This document shows, in pieces, positions 6,223 to 8,336 of a DNA stretch of 8,336 nucleotides; position 1 is the stretch's first letter, and the number at the start of each line of letters is the position of its first letter. Below the pieces are notes generated by a model. The model was not told the DNA's origin, did not search any database, and was given only the letters and a program-made list of their open reading frames with translations. The stretch lies in the NCBI GenBank assembly GCA_050694215.1, contig JBOGXB010000082.1, positions 1 through 8,336 of the forward strand. The letters run 5' to 3'. Origin of the DNA: JBOGXB01 sp050694215 (GTDB taxonomy: Bacteria > Actinomycetota > CADDZG01 > WHSQ01). The position numbers and the translations under genes were made by a program.

Positions 6223-6876
6223 TTGCTGAGCGACTGGCTCATCACCGCGCTGGTGATCGCGTCGGTCGTTGCGGGATGGTCGACTCTGTTCTCCCCTTGA
6301 GGTCTGTCGATGGTCGAGACCATCTCCCCCGTCGTGCACGGAGGCCGCAACCGCAGCTACTGGATGGCGATAGGGCTTCACGCGGTTGGGGCAACTCTGT
6401 CCGCTGCATTCCTCGGAGCGGGGCTGGGCGCGCTCGGCATGCTGGCGGGTGCGCCATACGACGAGGCAAGTCTGTACGTCCCGGGTGCTCTCGCGCTGCT
6501 CTACTTCCTGCGCGAGGCGTTGGGTCTTCCGATTCCGATCCCCGCACTCCGCAAGCAGGTGCCGGCGTGGTGGCGCACGTTTTATTCACGCAACACGACG
6601 GCTTTCCTGTACGGGCTGGGATTGGGAATCGGGTACTTCACCTATCTCTCATACGGAACATTCGTAGTCGTATCCGTAGTCCTGGTGATGAGCGGCGATG
6701 TGCTCGTCGGCGCGCTCATAGCCGGATGCTTCGGGCTGGCGCGCTCGGTGGCCGTCGCTCTGGGGGGGCCGGTCGAACGTCTCGACGACCTGGCCAGGTC
6801 TTCGATCCCACCATCGGCCAACGCCCTGGCGTTGGGCGTCTTCGGCGCGCTTGCTGTGGTGCTGCCTCTGTCCTAG
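6223..6876 (+). CDS. CcdA/DsbD-like (MauF-type) membrane protein with an in-frame TGA
   Basis: The uninterrupted part is 6310-6876 (188 residues, ATG with GAGG at 6299-6302). The same frame continues upstream through a single TGA (6298-6300) to a TTG start at 6223. GGTGA (6214-6218) lies four bases before that TTG and an in-frame TAA lies just upstream of it. The joined product has 217 positions and about six helices: 5-24, 48-75, 84-102, 126-156, 160-180 and 199-216. Around the TGA the reading is WSTLFSP-TGA-GLSMVETISP. CcdA/DsbD-type thiol-electron carriers have a conserved cysteine after the first helix in such an SPC motif, so TGA occupies the expected redox cysteine (position 26). The only cysteine is C169; the second canonical Cys motif is not obvious. 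The gene follows the MauA-like gene by 33 bases and probably supplies electrons or thiol exchange across the membrane. It is either a selenoprotein, a broken gene, or two separate ORFs. Confidence 0.7.
6298..6300 (+). other. In-frame TGA, candidate selenocysteine codon
   Basis: This TGA is the only interruption between an upstream 25-codon stretch encoding a membrane helix (DWLITALVIASVVAGW) and the downstream membrane protein in the same frame. It stands at the position of the family's SPC cysteine; a one-base change from TGC or TGT would also give it. Whether it is decoded as selenocysteine depends on selA, selB, selC and selD elsewhere in the genome. Confidence 0.5.
6301..6321 (+). promoter_or_regulatory. 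Hairpin directly after the TGA, SECIS-like
   Basis: GGTC (6301-6304) pairs with GACC (6318-6321), a two-base TG bulge lies on the 5' side, TCGA (6307-6310) pairs with TCGA (6314-6317), and the apex is TGG (6311-6313). Bacterial SECIS elements also have a short stem, a bulged U and guanines in the apical loop. However, the loop here is only about eleven bases after the TGA, closer than usual. A second weaker stem, CTCC (6324-6327) with GGAG (6340-6343), would put a loop about 32 bases after the TGA. Both are within coding sequence and could be chance. Confidence 0.25.
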
Positions 6877-7107
6877 ATCGAGCGCTTCTTTCGCACTCGG
6901 ATCCGGCGTAGGCCCACGGAGCACCTCCCCACTCGATCGGCACTCGTCCGCCTCGGCGTCGGTTTCGCCACTCGCTCCCCGCCGACCAGGCGACCATCCC
7001 CGGTCCGGCGGATCCACGCGTCGCCTCGACCTGTCAAAGTCTGGTGGATTCGGGCCCCGGCAAGGAATACGCAGTTCCGGAACTGCATCCCACGTGCGGA
7101 CACCGAC
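6877..7107. other. Intergenic stretch upstream of the groEL promoter
   Basis: No gene, tRNA or convincing terminator can be supported in 6877-7070. ORFs on both strands exist but read as GC-rich random coding, with many arginines and prolines and no recognisable motif. A weak imperfect stem with CGAG and CTCG arms lies just after the membrane-protein stop, without a T-run. The only clear structure is the palindrome at 7071-7086. Confidence 0.6.
7071..7086. repeat. Perfect 16-base palindrome upstream of groEL
   Basis: GCAGTTCCGGAACTGC is fully self-complementary without a spacer. It lies 22 bases upstream of the proposed -35 element of groEL and 49 bases before CIRCE, a position suited to an operator for a dimeric regulator. 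It does not match the actinobacterial LexA box or the CIRCE or HAIR heat-shock motifs. The regulator is unknown. Confidence 0.65.
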
Positions 7108-7136
7108 TTGCGCGATTCCCTCGCCGTGGCTATCTT
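7108..7136 (+). promoter_or_regulatory. Probable sigma-70-type promoter of groEL
   Basis: TTGCGC (7108-7113) as -35 and TATCTT (7131-7136) as -10 are separated by exactly 17 bases. The -10 ends at the first base of CIRCE, so transcription would start inside the operator. That arrangement gives direct repression by a bound HrcA dimer. Confidence 0.6.
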
Positions 7137-7162
7137 TAGCACTCAGAGCCCACGAGTGCTAA
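7136..7162. promoter_or_regulatory. CIRCE operator (HrcA binding site)
   Basis: TTAGCACTC (7136-7144), nine bases, then GAGTGCTAA (7154-7162): a perfect match to the CIRCE consensus. HrcA binds it and represses chaperonin genes at normal temperature; the free pool of GroEL controls HrcA activity. It lies 34 bases upstream of the groEL start codon. Confidence 0.97.
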
Positions 7163-7196
7163 CAGTCGGGTGGAACCACTCTCAAGGAGGTAGTCG

Positions 7197-8336
<1,140 letters not shown>

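Noticed and set aside
5641..6381. 246-codon minus-strand ORF opposite the MauA-like gene
   Set aside because: It is compositionally biased (Ala/Arg/His), has no motif, and lies opposite a gene with clear Tat signal and operon coupling.
7071..7086. LexA/SOS box
   Set aside because: The actinobacterial LexA box has GAAC and GTTC half-sites around a four-base spacer; this palindrome has no spacer and a different core.
6873..7142. Minus-strand ORF in the gap upstream of groEL
   Set aside because: It overlaps the groEL promoter and CIRCE, is Arg-rich and shows no domain or ribosome-binding site.

Overview
The window is GC-rich, with G/C-biased third codon positions, and looks like chromosomal DNA of an actinomycete (Actinomycetota). 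The strongest evidence is the GroEL at the right end. It reads like actinobacterial GroEL2 almost residue for residue in its N-terminal half, has no groES in front of it, and sits behind a perfect CIRCE operator. GTG and TTG starts, a threonine-rich secreted protein and a DrrA-type ABC ATPase fit the same group.

Left part (1-2265): a DrrA-like ABC transporter ATPase runs off the left edge on the minus strand. A possible 19-residue hydrophobic peptide lies divergent to it. Next is a minus-strand larE-type sulfur insertase with the three-cysteine pattern, and divergent from that a 74-residue protein with one membrane helix.

Middle (2266-5014, minus strand): three tightly coupled genes are transcribed in the order MauE/DoxX-like membrane redox protein, secreted protein ending in a run of 22 threonines, and AlkP-superfamily phosphodiesterase. 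The first pair overlaps as ATGA. The second pair is separated by two bases and the phosphodiesterase uses a TTG start.

Right-middle (5078-6876, plus strand), divergent from MauE: a MauD-like membrane-anchored thioredoxin-fold protein, a twin-arginine-exported protein with ten cysteines and MauA-like organisation, and a CcdA/DsbD-like polytopic membrane protein. Together they look like an extracytoplasmic thiol/disulfide maturation module related to the methylamine dehydrogenase (mau) accessory system. No mauB or mauG is visible, and the MauA-like protein lacks the two tryptophans needed for a TTQ cofactor.

The most interesting observation is in the last of these genes. An in-frame TGA at 6298-6300 falls where the conserved cysteine of a CcdA-like 'SPC' motif is expected. 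A membrane helix and a TTG start with a GGTGA ribosome-binding site lie upstream, and a compact hairpin lies just downstream. This is a candidate selenocysteine codon; the alternatives are a nonsense mutation, a sequencing error, or a separate 25-residue peptide gene.

Right end (6877-8336): a 320-base gap carries a 16-base perfect palindrome, a plausible sigma-70-type promoter and the CIRCE element. It is followed by the first 380 codons of groEL.
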